A program made the translations under genes and the position numbers. 33,258 nucleotides of DNA from Phellopilus nigrolimitatus (Eukaryota; Basidiomycota; Agaricomycetes; Hymenochaetales; Hymenochaetaceae). Position 1 is the stretch's first letter; the number at the start of each line of letters is the position of its first letter. Positions 1 to 13,925 of this stretch are shown one piece after another. The DNA lies in the NCBI GenBank assembly GCA_021029095.1, contig JAJOHG010000283.1, forward strand, positions 1 through 33,258. The letters run 5' to 3'. Under the pieces are notes generated by a model. That model saw nothing but the letters and a program-made list of their open reading frames with translations, had not been told where the DNA came from and did no database searches.

Positions 1-419
1 ACTGGACCTCTCCCCAGTCTAACGCGCGCCATTTGCACCAGGGCACCCGCGCCGTTGTCCCGAGAGCGCGATGGGCGGTGGGCTCGCGCGACCGCACTGA
101 CGTTGCGGCCCTGAAGTGCGGGTTTGGGTAGTAGTCGACGTCAAGCGCGTGGTGGTACTGTCGCGGCGAAGCGTACTCGCGCTCCTTCGCAACCCTCACC
201 AGCTCTCAGCGTCGCGCGCGCAGCAGCCGCGGCCGCAGCCACAACCGCAAAGTTCAGCGAAGTCGGCGACGGCACGGCGTGCGTATCGTACGGTAGCCCG
301 GAGTAATGTGTGCTCGCAGGTGCAGGAAGACGCGGAAGCGCCATACTATAAGGCCGCTTTGCCTTGCTGTGACCGAAGCCGCTGCGGTGACCTGCCGTTC
401 CTCTGGCGGTTACGGAGGC

Positions 420-655
420 AAGCACGGGTTTCAGAGCGCTCGGCGGGGTGCTCATGAATATCCCTTTTTCGTGCAGTGCGACTTCCCGTACCACCTCGGG
501 TGCCTCGACTCGCCGCTTGCCGCCGTGCCCGAGTGGTTCTGCCCTAGGTGCAGCGCGAAGCCGGCAGCGACGTGGAAGACACGGATGGCTTTGGCAAGGA
601 GTCCGCAGCGCCGCCGCCCGCCAAGAAGCGCGGGAGGCCGCCCAAGAACAAGTAG
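420..655 (+). pseudogene. PHD-finger / AT-hook protein, 3' end
   Basis: The forward strand encodes the second half of a PHD zinc finger: VQCDFPYHLGCLDSPL followed by VPEWFCPRC, matching the usual C-x-x-C...H-x-x-C...W-x-C-P-x-C ending. PHD fingers are chromatin reader modules that bind histone H3 tails. Just after the last cysteine pair the frame slips by one base (AGCGCGAAG where a Gly-Glu codon pair would fit). The next frame reads an acidic linker and ends with an AT-hook-like tail, KKRGRPPKNK, stopping with TAG at 653-655. The first cysteine pair is not visible in frame, and the alanine/proline-rich sequence before position 420 cannot be assigned. The specific family (ING, Rco1-like, Jade-like) cannot be told from this piece. 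The one-base slip could be a true mutation or an assembly error. Confidence 0.6.
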
Positions 656-1000
656 ATAGCGAGGGTACTTTGTTCCCATGGGACCACTTTTCTGCTTTTA
701 CTTCCGTCTTGTTTGTTTGAGAATTCGTTTCTTCTTGGTATATATATAAGCCCTGTGGTAGTATGTGTGTTTTACAAGAGTACGAGAGGAAGAATGTATA
801 TCGAGATACCCGATGCCCTGGACGCTGGGACGAGAAGAAAACAAGGTGATAATATAGCACGAAAACCAAGCAAAAACGAAAGATGTATATCGTTATCCAC
901 AGCGAAAAGGGCGTTCAGGTACACTATAGCTATCCACTATCGCACGAAGTCATAGTGTCATCATTATCCTCAACACCAACGCGTCGTCCCACACCGCAGC
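656..1000. other. Intergenic, convergent gene ends
   Basis: This stretch lies between the 3' ends of the forward PHD gene and the reverse ERG9 copy, so it should hold two facing 3' UTRs. It is more AT-rich than its surroundings and includes a TATATATA run near 740. No gene or structured RNA was recognised. Confidence 0.5.
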
Positions 1001-2130
1001 TCACGCAAAGTACCGGATCATCACCCAGACCGCGAATAGCGCGAGCGCCAGGATGAGGAGGAAGATGCCGCCAACGTAGAGCAGGAGATCCTTTGTCGAG
1101 AAGTCCTCGACGGGGGCCCCTCCTTCGCGCCCGGCCCGCGCGCTGCCTCGATTCGCCGCCGCCGCATGATCTGCGTGGCGACCTTCTCCTCGTGCTGCGC
1201 GATGCGCGTACGCGCGTCGGTCGGGTCGAGGGAGGAGGCGCCGCCCGTCCCGAGCGTGACGAAGGAGGGGTAGTGGTGTTCGCACCACTGTTCGATCTGT
1301 GCAGGCACGACAAAAGAAGGGCGAGAGTAAGAGGCAAAGAAAGAGATGCGATTAGAGGGGAAGGACGTACTTTGCGGCACGCGACGGATATGCGGAGGAA
1401 GTTGGGGTCGGCGGGCACGGACTTGGCGTGGATGACGCGAGCGTATTCACGGAAGATCAACGCGACCTCGCGCGGTTTTGTCGAACACATGATAAGCTAC
1501 AGAAGTATAACCATGAGTTGACTGTTCGTGAAGGGAAGATGTCTGACTCACTCTCGCCGCCTCTGCTTTTCGGATTTTGACGCTGCGCTGGAAGACCGCG
1601 GGGTTCATGAAGCACAAGGAGAGGGTCGCGAACGCCATGCTTTGCGGAATGGTGCAGAATTTGAACCCAGTCTGGTTCTTAAGGAGGGTGAGGTAGTCGA
1701 GGGATTCGACAGTGTGGCGGAGCGCATTGAGAGTCATACCGCTGAGCGCCCATAGCTCGTTACGAGTTTGCAGGCTTGCACATGTCCTTCGGGTCGTCGA
1801 AGCCGTACGCGCCCCAGGTCTCGCGAGGCCAAAAGAGGTAGCCGTCGTCGACATCCCTCGCGAAAGTCGCGGAGGATATTCGTTTTCTGAAGTAGGAGGC
1901 CCATGTGGTTGGAGAGCACGAGTTGCTCGCCGAGCCCGGAAAGAGGATGGGACACGTGGATATGAGCGTACAGTGGGCTGGCAGCATGCGCACGTACATG
2001 CTGAGACAGAAAAAGCGAAGCCTGTAGATTCGTAAATAGTCAATATGTCGTTCAAGAATTTCACGAACAAGAAAAAGAAGGCAACACACAGAATCAAAGG
2101 GAAGCTGCGGGAGCATCGGAGGGGCCATCC
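1001..2130 (-). pseudogene. ERG9: Squalene synthase, truncated and frameshifted
   Basis: Squalene synthase joins two farnesyl diphosphates to squalene, the first committed step of ergosterol synthesis, on the ER membrane. Visible in order on the reverse strand: GLLLQKTNILRDF (second Asp-rich region), LFWPRETWGAYGFDDPKD, GMTLNALRHTVESLDYL, FCTIPQSMAFATL, NVKIRKAE-like (here SVKIRKAE), PNFLRISVAC, IEQWCEHHYPSF, and a C-terminal membrane anchor (LLLYVGGIFLLILALALFAV) ending at a TGA at 1001-1003. Two short introns are evident, near 1498-1555 and 1305-1370. The N-terminal half with the first Asp-rich motif (D-T-x-E-D-D) was not found; sequence upstream of about 2194 belongs to the MUB1-like gene. 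An extra G in GAGGGATGTC near 1855 shifts frame inside the catalytic D-x-x-E-D motif, and an extra base near 1765 shifts it again. The copy should be inactive as read. Confidence 0.88.
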
Positions 2131-2193
2131 CGCGCGTCCGTGGAAGGCTGCGGGCTCGGCAGGATGGGCTAGACGACCGAAATAGCCATCCAT

Positions 2194-3050
2194 CTTGAGA
2201 TCCGCCGACACCGTCACGGCTGAGTGCGCATTTGCCATCGTAAATCTGTTCCTAGTCCGCGCGCCTCCTCTCCAGCTTGAGCTAACCCTCGCGCTCCAGA
2301 AGCCATGGTAGATGTTGCCGGCGTGCCCGTGCTACCCGTCGCTGTCGCCAGATGGAAACAGGCGCGGCTTGTAAAACACCTGGCGTACGCGCGGGTATTT
2401 GCTGAGATACATGAGGAGCTGCAGCGAAAGTAGTACATCCCCTTCGCGGAACGGACCCGGTTCCTTCACACCGTGATGACAGTGATGGTGGTGATGATGG
2501 TGTCGGTGCGTCGTACGCGGGGTGGGTTGGCTGCTGCCGGTGAAGGCGGGACAATAGAAGGAGCAGGTAATGCTACGGCACCGCTTGTCACTTGAACGGG
2601 AGACTCGAGGTTCGACCCGCTCGCGGCGCCGCGAGCAGGCGAGCTCTGCGCTGGACCCGCATTCGCACCGTCCGCGGCGACGGGCATCGCGACAAGCATC
2701 GACGGGTGCGTATGCGCGTGCATGGGTGAACTCGCCAGGACAGCATGCGGCGTGAGCTCTTCTCTCCCGTGCGCGTGGCCGTGGTGATGGTGCTCGCGCG
2801 TCATGTTGCGGGTATTGAGGTTAGGGTATTCGCCATGTGCGCGACGTGGCATCGATCGCGCCGGACGCACCAGGCGGAGCACCCATCGCCAAGTAATTGT
2901 TGACGTTTTGGCCGAGCGTCACGATCCCATCAGACACGCCGTCGTCCGCCGCGTTCGTGTTGACGATGATGTACGCATCGAGGTCGACGTCAAGAGTATC
3001 GGAGGCCCCGCCATTTCAACACCGACCGTACCCGCTTTTGCTGGGATGGC
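2194..3050 (+). repeat. Segmental duplication D1, copy 1
   Basis: About 850 bp here align in the same orientation with 18506-19304. Shared blocks include the opening CTTGAGATCCGCCGAC, the CGCGGCTTGTAAAAC box, the GTGATGATGGTGTCGGTGCG box, CCGTCCGCGGCGACGGGCAT and GTATCGGAGGC near the far end. By eye the copies are similar but not identical, with many substitutions and small indels, so the duplication is old or fast-decaying. It carries the linker region of the MUB1-like gene on the reverse strand. Confidence 0.9.
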
Positions 3051-4330
3051 GAGTCGGAGACGAGTCCGTCGTGTATGTGAAAGGGATGGTGGGGCCGACA
3101 TGCTCTCGTCTGCATCCTGATCCTGCGTCATCGACGTCTCCTTCTCAACATCCGCGCCATCCTCAGTCTCCGTGTCCGGCCGCGATGTTGACGCAGACGG
3201 CGTCGGCGTCTTAGAGCCCAGCAGCGTAGCGTTTTCGAAAGTATCCGTTGACACTGTCGTCTCCGCTGTTCGTCCTCAGGGCGGCGTCAGATGAGTAAGC
3301 GCGAAGAAAGTCAAGAAATCGAACTCACCTCGGCAATCGCGAAAGACCGTTCTCGCGCAAGAAGGCGGGCAAGCTCCTGTGCTTGCTCTCGTTGGCGCTG
3401 CTCGAGCTGTTGCTGCCGCCTGTGCCGTCTTTGTTCGTGGGTCTCGCGCGGAGTGCCGCTCGGCTCGCACTCGGGCCGACAGCGAAACCTTTCGATGCGA
3501 GCCAAGCCTCGAGACCGCAGCCGACGACCTCTAGCGTGCCCGCCTGCACGACGCGACTCCGTATGTGCACCGATCCCCGTAGGCCGATACTGACTACGCT
3601 TTGAAATGCGAACGAAAAATGGTGTGCGGCGTGCCGGTCAAAGGATTGGGATTGAGAGTTGGAATGGACAGCGAGCGGGGAGAGTAAGGAGGCAAGAGGC
3701 CGTAGATGGCGGAGGGGTTCTCTGACGGCGGCGGCAGGGAGAGGCAAAAATCACGCAGGAGGCGGAGAAGGCGCTGCAGGCCGCCGTCGGAGGTGAGGAT
3801 CTCCCAGATGCGCGGCGAGGCCGAAGTGAGGTACGTAAGGTGGGTAAGCGAATTGAGCAAACGGGAGCGGAGACGTGTTGTCAAGCGCTGTAATCGAGTT
3901 TCTCGGTCAGCGTCGAGCATGGCGGCGGCGGCGATGGGCCCACGACTTGAGACTCACCTCTCCTGTTCCACACGCAGGCTCCGGTCAGCGCGGGGAACGC
4001 AAAGTTCGACTCGCCCATAGTGGCTCCAGAAGTATTCGGGTTGTGCTCGTAGTTGTTGAAGCGCTACTGCACGACGTTGTTGCTGCTGCTGTCATGGGCA
4101 ATGGGTGGGTCGATCGTCCAACTCGTAGTCTGATTGTGGCGAGAGCGTCGCCAGTCGTCTACGTCTAGAGGCATGTGCTCGTATTCCTTCGTCCGAGTAG
4201 AACGTCGTCGCGGTCGCAGATAAGCGGAGAGTCGTTGTGAGGGTTGCCAGCAGCGACAGGTTAGGTTGGGCGAAGTCGCTGCTGTTGCTGCTGCTGTTGC
4301 CGAGGCACGATCTCGCACCTAGACAAGTCA
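2194..4330 (-). pseudogene. MUB1: MUB1/samB-like protein, copy 1, degraded
   Basis: MUB1/samB proteins carry an armadillo-like N-terminal region and a C-terminal MYND zinc finger; yeast Mub1 works with the ubiquitin ligase Ubr2, and Aspergillus samB affects morphogenesis. In order on the reverse strand I see LLNSLTHLTYLTSASPRI, SDGGLQRLLRLL, VVSIGLRGSVHIRSRVV with AGTLEVVG and LEAWLASKGFAVGPS, a QRQREQAQELARLL helix, a Glu/Asp-rich linker, the SDTLDVDLDA-type block, a His-rich stretch, and DVLLSLQLLMYLSKYPRVRQ near 2400-2445. These blocks lie in all three frames, so several indels are present, and the conserved 'CVVNIGVRGSEHIRS' reads SVVSIGLRGSVHIRS. The MYND finger expected after the YLSKYP block is absent: sequence runs directly into ERG9. 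The segment 2194-3050 is repeated at 18506-19304. Confidence 0.8.
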
Positions 4331-4727
4331 ACAAGTTAGTACGCTAAGGGCTTGAAGAAAGAGAATCAACTTACGAATAGACAGCGACACGCGCCGAGAG
4401 GTCGAGAGATCGAGACGAAGACGAAGCTAGAAGATCGACGAGGACGACGCGCTTTGCTGTCCTCGGGCTGTGCCGCACAGCGATCAATTTAACTTCGGCG
4501 ACGATCGTCTTCATGTCAGCGTGCCATGCCCGTTTAGATTTCTACTCTATTCTACAACAGGCTCCTCTAACTTTCATTTTCAGGCTCTTTCGCGCTCAGC
4601 ACCGCGGCACGGCTCAGCTCAGCAGGTCACCCAGCACCTCTACGGCCGCCCGACCGCTTCTCTACTGGGCTACCCTCTGCGCCACGCACATGCTTATGAC
4701 CCGACGAAGCCACTGAGCTACTGGTCT
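4331..4727. other. Divergent intergenic region / unassigned 5' ends
   Basis: The reverse MUB1-like gene and the forward NAA25 copy diverge from here, so promoters may lie in this stretch. A forward open frame from about 4500 to 4720 reads into NAA25 sequence (…RPTASLLGYPLRH…DPTKPLSYW) but does not look like a NAA25 N-terminus, which should be a TPR array. No TATA box or known regulatory site could be assigned with confidence. Confidence 0.35.
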
Positions 4728-6882
4728 CGAAGGAGGATCGCGCTATCGCAAAGACGAGCCTCGTCGTGGATGAACTGCGCCGTGACCTCGTCCGAGCACG
4801 GAGCAACTTTGCGGCCGAAGGCGAGCGCGCGCGCGCGCGCGAAGCTTGTCGAGAAGTGAGTGCGAAAAAGACTTTTCGGATTATGTTCCCGGACAAAAAA
4901 AGACTTATTAGTAGCACGCCTGTTTTCGGTTTTGATGGAATTATAAAGTGATCGCAACTGCCTCGAGTTCTTGGCCGTGCTCGACGCAACGTTTGCAGCC
5001 CCTGTAAAGGTGCAGGACGTACGCGGCCTATTCCGCCAGCTGCGGATGCGGGCGGACGACGCGACAGTGATGCTCTGCTTGCGCTCTTGGAGCTTGAGGA
5101 GCACGCGCGCGAAAACGGGTTCGGATCTTGGTGAGCGTGTCTGGCTCCTAATGCGTTTCTTTGAGCACTGACGGTTTCTTTATTTTTATTTTCCAAAATA
5201 TAGCAAAATCGCAGGACGGTCTGCTGGGTCTCATCAAGCTGTACTTCGAGTGCTTCGGCGACAAGGCGTGCTGTTTTGAGGACCTCAAACCGTACACCGT
5301 GCTCGAGGGCTCTGCGCTCAACGCGTATCTCGTGGGGCACACGCATGTTTCCGTACGCCTTTTCTCGCATTCATTCATACTAACCCAAAGCATCACACAT
5401 CACCAAACAGGACACCGAGTCCACGCTGTGCCGCTCAATCAACTTGCGCAAGCTGCGGCGGCATGGCCTTGGCGCGGATGACGGATGAACTCTCGGCCGC
5501 GCAGGAGACAGTGCGCACTCTCGCGTACCTCCGCGCGTACACCACGGCGCTCGAGATCGGCGGTGCGCTATTTCGAAGTCCTGTCGAATTATCAGCTGCG
5601 CGGCCAGCCGAAGTTTGACGCGCAGACGCTCATGAGGAACTCGTCCGGTGTAAGTGATTTCTTTTTTTCCTGAAATGAAAAGGCCTTTGCTTTCAAAGCG
5701 CTGACACGACTACATCCAGCTCGGCTGGCTGTCGGAGTTCCTGCGCATCTATATCCTCGTTTTTCTGCTCGCAAGCAACATCGATGAGACCGTCGAAGAG
5801 AAGCCTCTTATCCGGGACAGTCCGAAGGTTGCAGACATCCTGAGAACAAGATCCCTCTGAAGGAGTGTATCCATGTGCGCCAGGGGGCCGAGCTCAGTGA
5901 GGTGCGCACCGTGGCTCTTCCGTACGTGAAGGGAATCTAACGTATAATAACGAACGCGACTTAGGTGACTGCGGACGAGCTCACGCTCTTCGACTATGTC
6001 TCCGCGCTGTGCGACTGGCTCGGGTCGTATCATGACCACGCGCTCCCGCAGCCGGAGGCCATTCTCGTGGAGGTGAACAGGCAGCAGGAAACGCTGCGCG
6101 AAAACAACAGGTAGGGCGCGCCGAAGGCGAACGGGTCGCCGTCGCCGCGCACGAACCGCCAGAAGCGGCACGCTGAGGAGCCGCCCGTGGTGCGCGACCC
6201 ACCAGAGGGTGTTCCCGAGGTTTTTGACTGTACGGACTCTCTTCCGATCTCTTCGCTTTGTTACTGGAGTGAGATGGGGTGAACAACTGATGCATTTTTG
6301 GTTTTTTTAGACAGCTATGGCCGCCCGGTTCAAGGAAGTTTCTGGCGAGAACCGGCTTCCGTGGGAGGTATTGCGTATTGCCACCTTGACACAGGAGGTG
6401 CGAAGCACTATCATTTCCGTATCCGCTATTGAAGACTTTGTATTCTGTATCATTACTTGGGCTGCGCTGACGCTCGTGCTAGCGTCAGTGCGACTCAAGT
6501 CGCCGTGAAGGCAAACAAGTTCGGCGGGGTGCGTGATTCTTTATTTTACTACGAGAGCGGGCGTCTTCGGGCTGATTCGCGTCCCCTTCGTTGCTCTCCC
6601 AAAAGCTCACGGTGAGCCTGCTCGTGCTCCGGCATAAGGCGAGCGCAGTGCTGAAGGAGATTGCGAGTGGGCGGTGGGAAATCGGTGCGCAGGCGAGCAC
6701 GAGCGAGAGGCCCACGCATTCGTCGACGCGTGGAAGCACATACAGGAATTCGCAAAGGTGTGCCGCTGTATTACTATTCTCGTTTACGCTTATTGACATG
6801 CTCATACTCTGCGACGCAGTTCGAGCACTACTCTCTCATGGACGTCGCGAAGCGCCTCGGGGACGCGCGCAAGCGCAACTGA
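4728..6882 (+). pseudogene. NAA25: NatB auxiliary subunit, internally deleted
   Basis: NAA25 (yeast Mdm20) is the TPR-repeat auxiliary subunit of the NatB N-terminal acetyltransferase and anchors the catalytic subunit Naa20 at the ribosome. Forward-strand blocks in order: AKTSLVVDELRRDLVRARS and EGERARARE, an intron, NDRNCLEFLAVLDATFA, KLYFECFGDKACCFEDLKPY (the family's G-D-K-x-C-C-F-x-D-L-K signature), STLCRSINLRKLRRHGLG, ETVRTLAYLRAYTTALEIGG, then EVLSNYQLRGQPKFDAQ, LGWLSEFLRIYILVF, ADELTLFDYVSALCDWL, RFKEVSGENRLPWEVL and a C-terminal EHYSLMDVAKRLGDARKRN ending at 6882. Family members are roughly 900 residues. The N-terminal TPR part is missing, and around 5565 the text jumps from TALEIGG to the EVLSNYQ block, skipping about 300 residues. 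Single-base slips occur near 5075 and 5838. The gene faces ISWI tail to tail. Confidence 0.85.
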
Positions 6883-7105
6883 TTTTGTATCTGCGGCTGC
6901 GAAATAGGTCTGGAGAAGCGACAACTCGATTCCATTCAAGATCCCTCCTCACATCTATGTTCTTCACTGACAACGAGCGACGGACGATTGGAAAGACAGA
7001 AACAGTACATAGTTAACGTAAAAAGAAACGACGTGATTGTATTCTTCATAACAGAGGATGAGTATGAATAGAGAAAGAAGACACTCGAAAAGAAATACTC
7101 GGCGC
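6883..7105. other. Convergent 3' intergenic region
   Basis: About 220 bp separate the stop of the NAA25 copy from the stop of the ISWI copy on the other strand. It should hold both 3' UTRs. No hairpin, RNA gene or further reading frame was recognised. Confidence 0.5.
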
Positions 7106-10905
<3,800 letters not shown>

Positions 10906-10914
10906 CGCCTCCTA

Positions 10915-11400
10915 CATGTACTTTTGCATGACGACTTCGCAAGGACCATCGGACTCGTCAGGAAGGACTTGTGTCGCAGAGACTGGCGGCACTGCGCGAC
11001 GTCTCGCAGAAAAAAACTTCGGAGGGTGTTTTCGAATTGGACGGAGCTGGCCTGCGGGATTGCATTACCAGAATTCGGGTGCATCTAGTGAATGTAATTG
11101 ATCGAGAACAAGTCCATAATCTCGACGTGCCAGGCGAAAGTTGCGCGCCACATCCCGAAGTACAGATATGGCGTGTTTACAAAAGGAAGTCCGTTCGTGC
11201 TGACAGGTAAAAGACGAGACAGTGTCGACGGCGGGCCTTCGACCTTGGTCGTCTCCTCGGTGAATAGTGAACCAGCTGTGTCGGTGCCAGCGGCCATACC
11301 ATGGTGGCTTCCCCAGCCTACAATGACGTTCAAGGGTTGCGCAGAATGCCGGGGTACTCTCAGAATTGCGCGAGTGTCAGATTCTCAAGGAACGGCGATG
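10915..11400 (-). pseudogene. KDM4/Rph1-type JmjC demethylase fragment
   Basis: JmjC enzymes of this type remove methyl groups from histone H3 lysines using Fe(II) and 2-oxoglutarate. The reverse strand shows, across two frames, [62 protein letters not shown], then PQASSVQFENTLRSFF, RDVAQCRQSLRHKSFLTSP and MVLAKSSC. This covers the start of the JmjC core up to the conserved L-R-H-K block. The iron-binding H-x-E is present (HVE), but the residue after it is Ile where the family has Asp. The second iron-binding histidine and the C-terminal half, including any PHD/Tudor or zinc-finger tail, are absent: within a few bases the sequence becomes the N-terminus of ISWI on the same strand. The JmjN domain was not recognised. 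A one-base slip near 11310 separates WYG from AGSLF. Confidence 0.83.
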
Positions 11401-12073
11401 CGCGAGAGGAAGTCGAAAGGAAGAAGCTGAAGATCGACAAAGACTATGACAAATGTCTTCGGGTTGTGCCGGACAGTGATCACACCAAGACGCAACAAGA
11501 CAGTGTTATATATAGATTATATAGAAATATTATATGACTGTGTGCTCGCGACTATGAATTTCTTTGCTCGCGCGCACTCGACACGGCGATACCGCGCTGG
11601 GAAGTTGCGCGAGCTCGCAGTGCGCAGCGCACCGTGCATCTCATACAGTGTCTGTTACACTCGATCAGGGTACCGCTGGACAATTAGTATGACGCGCTCG
11701 CGCGTTTCCAGCGAGGGCGCAAATAAATCTAACACACCCTTGAGAGTGAGCATGTACGCGGCACTCGCGCGGTTGCAGGCGCCGAATTTTTTTAACGACA
11801 TAATGGAGTATGCTGGGTGTGGGCCACATCGGCAACAATGGCGACGTAGACACAGTGCAAGCTTATATATATTCCAACTTCGACGGCTGGCGAAGCTCGC
11901 ATGGTACTCTTACAAATTTTGATATTAGCCCAGCCGAAACTCGATCCCAATTGAAATGCCCCTCGGCAGCCCGCCAGAACACAAACTGAACTCAGACCCC
12001 AGCAGAACATAACGGACAGAGCCGTACGTACACGCGCACACGTCCGTGAAAGAAACGGTAATGAGAGCGAATT
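11401..12073. other. Unassigned region between JmjC and SEC61 copies
   Basis: Nearly 670 bp without a recognisable gene. The longest open frame (forward, 11446-11922) has no family-like motif and a composition typical of random GC-rich DNA. There is an AT-rich pocket around 11506-11540 (TATATATAGATTATATAG), and another TATATAT near 11866. It could contain promoter DNA of the reverse JmjC gene, but nothing specific is visible. Confidence 0.4.
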
Positions 12074-12443
12074 CTAGCCCAGGAGATCACCGAACGTGGC
12101 CATCTCGGGGCTACTCGACTCGCGAATGCCGGTTTTCCTGTCTGAAGTGTGATAAGTGAGAGCGCGATAATAAACAAAGGAAAGGTACACACAGCTGTAG
12201 ATGATGGTGACAGCCATGAGTATACCAGTACCGCTGTCAATAGCGCTTATGAGGTCGGCGGCAACGGAGAAAAGGCCGAGGATGGCGCAACTGAAGGCAG
12301 CTGCCATCGAGATAACACGCTTCAGTTTCTTGTACATCGAACCCTCCCGGTGGCCGGCCATCACCATCTGCTGGTCCTTGAGCTACTTCGCGATGTCGCA
12401 CAGACCCGAGCTGGACACCTCGATCCATGTCTTCAAACAGCAC
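12074..12443 (-). pseudogene. SEC61: SEC61 alpha C-terminal fragment with nonsense codon
   Basis: Sec61 alpha forms the protein-conducting channel of the ER membrane. The reverse strand encodes only its last 100 or so residues: LKTWIEVSSSG, then [24 protein letters not shown], the last membrane helix region GLFSVAADL and [14 protein letters not shown], a short intron, and [18 protein letters not shown] ending with TAG at 12074-12076. A TAG at 12383-12385 stands where the family has Gln (AKQLKDQQ). Against the remembered consensus most replacements are C-to-T type on one strand or the other: Ser to Leu (TTG), Pro to Leu (CTG), Arg to Cys (TGC), Glu to Lys (AAA), Pro to Ser (TCG), Thr to Met (ATG), Gly to Ser (AGC), Gly to Asp (GAC). 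The first nine membrane segments are missing. It is joined in the same open frame to RNA14 sequence. Confidence 0.92.
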
Positions 12444-12445
12444 TC

Positions 12446-13770
12446 CTGTTCCCAGTCCCTATCCCTGAGCGGCGGCGAGAAGACGCGTGACCGTTTGAGG
12501 TGGCATCCCAGCCTTCGTTTCATCGCGCCTCCACTCTCGCTCGCGCGGCTCGCGCGCGACGGACTGGGAGCGCCTAAAGCTCCCACTCCCCGGACCACCG
12601 ACGTTAGTGGTGCCAGACCCGTAGACCTGCGACTGACCCGCGGAAGACGGCGGTATCCCTCCATTGATCGCGGGGATCGTGTCCTGGTGCTAGAGCCCAG
12701 CGCCGGCCTTTTCTTTGCGAAACTGTGAGACGCCGCGATCACTGTTCGCGATGCCGTCAATCTTTGCATACAAATGCTTTTGAGCGAACCGCTTGGGTGG
12801 GTCTGCCAGAAACAAAATATATGAAAAATAAGAGACGAAGAGGTAGAGAGTGGCAAACCTTTAGGGAATGCTTCGGCCATTCTTTTTTGGAGTTTTATCA
12901 CTGCTTCAAGGTTCCCATACTGATACTCATAGCATGCACAGCGCTCCCAGAGCGCATGGGCCTTGTCAGGGTCGAAAGTCTCAGCCGCGTTTTCAAGCAA
13001 CCGCATTTTCAAGCAAAGCGCAAGCATCTTAATCCAAAGGTCAGAATGCGGGATGGAACAGTAGAGTATACGTACTAATTTCATCATTCACTGATATCAA
13101 GAACATCAGAACGCACGACAAAAAGAGCGACCTCATCAGGGAAGCGTGAGTGCGCCAGGCCGAAAATCTTATTAGCAACGCCGAATTGCTTCGCGACCAT
13201 TTGTTCTTCCTCGCTTTCCAGAATACCGCACGGCTCGCATCAACACCTTCCGCGCGCAACGCGAAGCGGATGTACACGATGTACACCAGGCCGTACTCTC
13301 GCTGTCTCTCGCGCACGTTTTGGCATGTGGCGAAACTTCTGACGGAGAAGACGAGGAAGATGTCGTTTTCGTGGTAGCAAACGATGTTTCCTTTGAAAGT
13401 CCACCACCATTCTGCACATTCCCGTTCTCAACGCTGGCGTCAGCTGTACCAGCAGACCCAGGCACAGAATCCGAGATCGACGATTGCGCGGCTTCGTCAT
13501 TAGACTTCACCTTGAGATCCTCAAGGTATTCATGCATACTTTGGAGTAATCTGTTGAACGTCGCGTGGAACTCAACATAATTCTTGGCTAATTCGTACGA
13601 CTCTGTGAGCGCAAAGTTGAGAAGGAAACTTGTCGGATTCGCTTCGATCCCGGTCTTGAGGAGTGCGAGTGCTTCGTCGGCTCGCCCTGAGCTCGATGCC
13701 CATGTATTTGCCATGAACCAGTTCTAAAAAAAACGCATGCGGACGACCGCCTTACGGTATACTGTGACTC
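12446..13770 (-). pseudogene. RNA14: RNA14 (CstF-77) fragment, HAT-repeat region
   Basis: Rna14/CstF-77 is a HAT-repeat scaffold of the cleavage factor that directs mRNA 3' end cleavage and polyadenylation. Reverse-strand blocks: YRKAVVRMRFF, NWFMANTWASSSGRADEAL, LLKTGIEANPTSFLLNFAL, FHATFNRLL, an acidic/Ser-rich linker, YIVYIRFALRAEGVDASRA with VFWKARKNKW, GVANKIFGLAHSRFPDE, FLISVNDE, an intron, DKAHALWERCACYEYQYGN and LEAVIKLQKRMAEAFPKG, an intron, then a Pro/Arg-rich tail with SPPLRDRDWE. The N-terminal HAT repeats (about half of the family length) and the conserved C-terminal end are missing. A TAG stands between RMRFF and NWFMA; a 32-bp 'intron' there would be unusually short, so I read it as a break. 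The tail runs in frame into SEC61 at about 12445. HAT positions usually Trp/Arg read Cys (ERCACYEY). Confidence 0.85.
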
Positions 13771-13925
13771 CGTGAGCGAGGAGACCCGTTTGCGGCGCGC
13801 GCGATTTCCGCGTCATTGTCTAGGTCGCCCTCGCCCTCTCCGTCGCCATGGCCGTCGAGGAACGCCTCCTCCTCCTCGACGTCGCCGTCCCCATCGCCGT
13901 CGAGCAGGTCCTTCTCGTTCACGCT
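13771..13925 (-). other. Acidic low-complexity segment
   Basis: On the reverse strand a frame rich in Asp, Glu and Gly (LLDGDGDGDVEEEEAF, GDGEGEGDLDNDAE) lies between family X and RNA14. Acidic stretches occur in the N-terminal part of some fungal RNA14-like proteins, but this one cannot be assigned to either neighbour. Confidence 0.4.

Noticed and set aside
141..869. 242-residue reverse open frame over the PHD gene
   Set aside because: No motif; its Arg/Pro/Ala composition is that of an antisense frame in GC-rich coding DNA, and the forward PHD and AT-hook blocks explain the region better.
4821..4838. GCGCGCGCGC run as a Z-DNA or regulatory element
   Set aside because: It lies within the EGERARARE codons of the NAA25 copy and is explained by Ala/Arg coding.
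11446..11922. 158-residue forward open frame between JmjC and SEC61
   Set aside because: No recognisable domain, no homologous second copy and random-looking composition; treated as intergenic.
13719..13752. A 32-bp intron in RNA14
   Set aside because: It has GTAAG and TTTAG ends but is much shorter than the other introns here, and the frame across it (YRKAVVRMRFF) matches RNA14 protein, so a stop in coding sequence is more likely.
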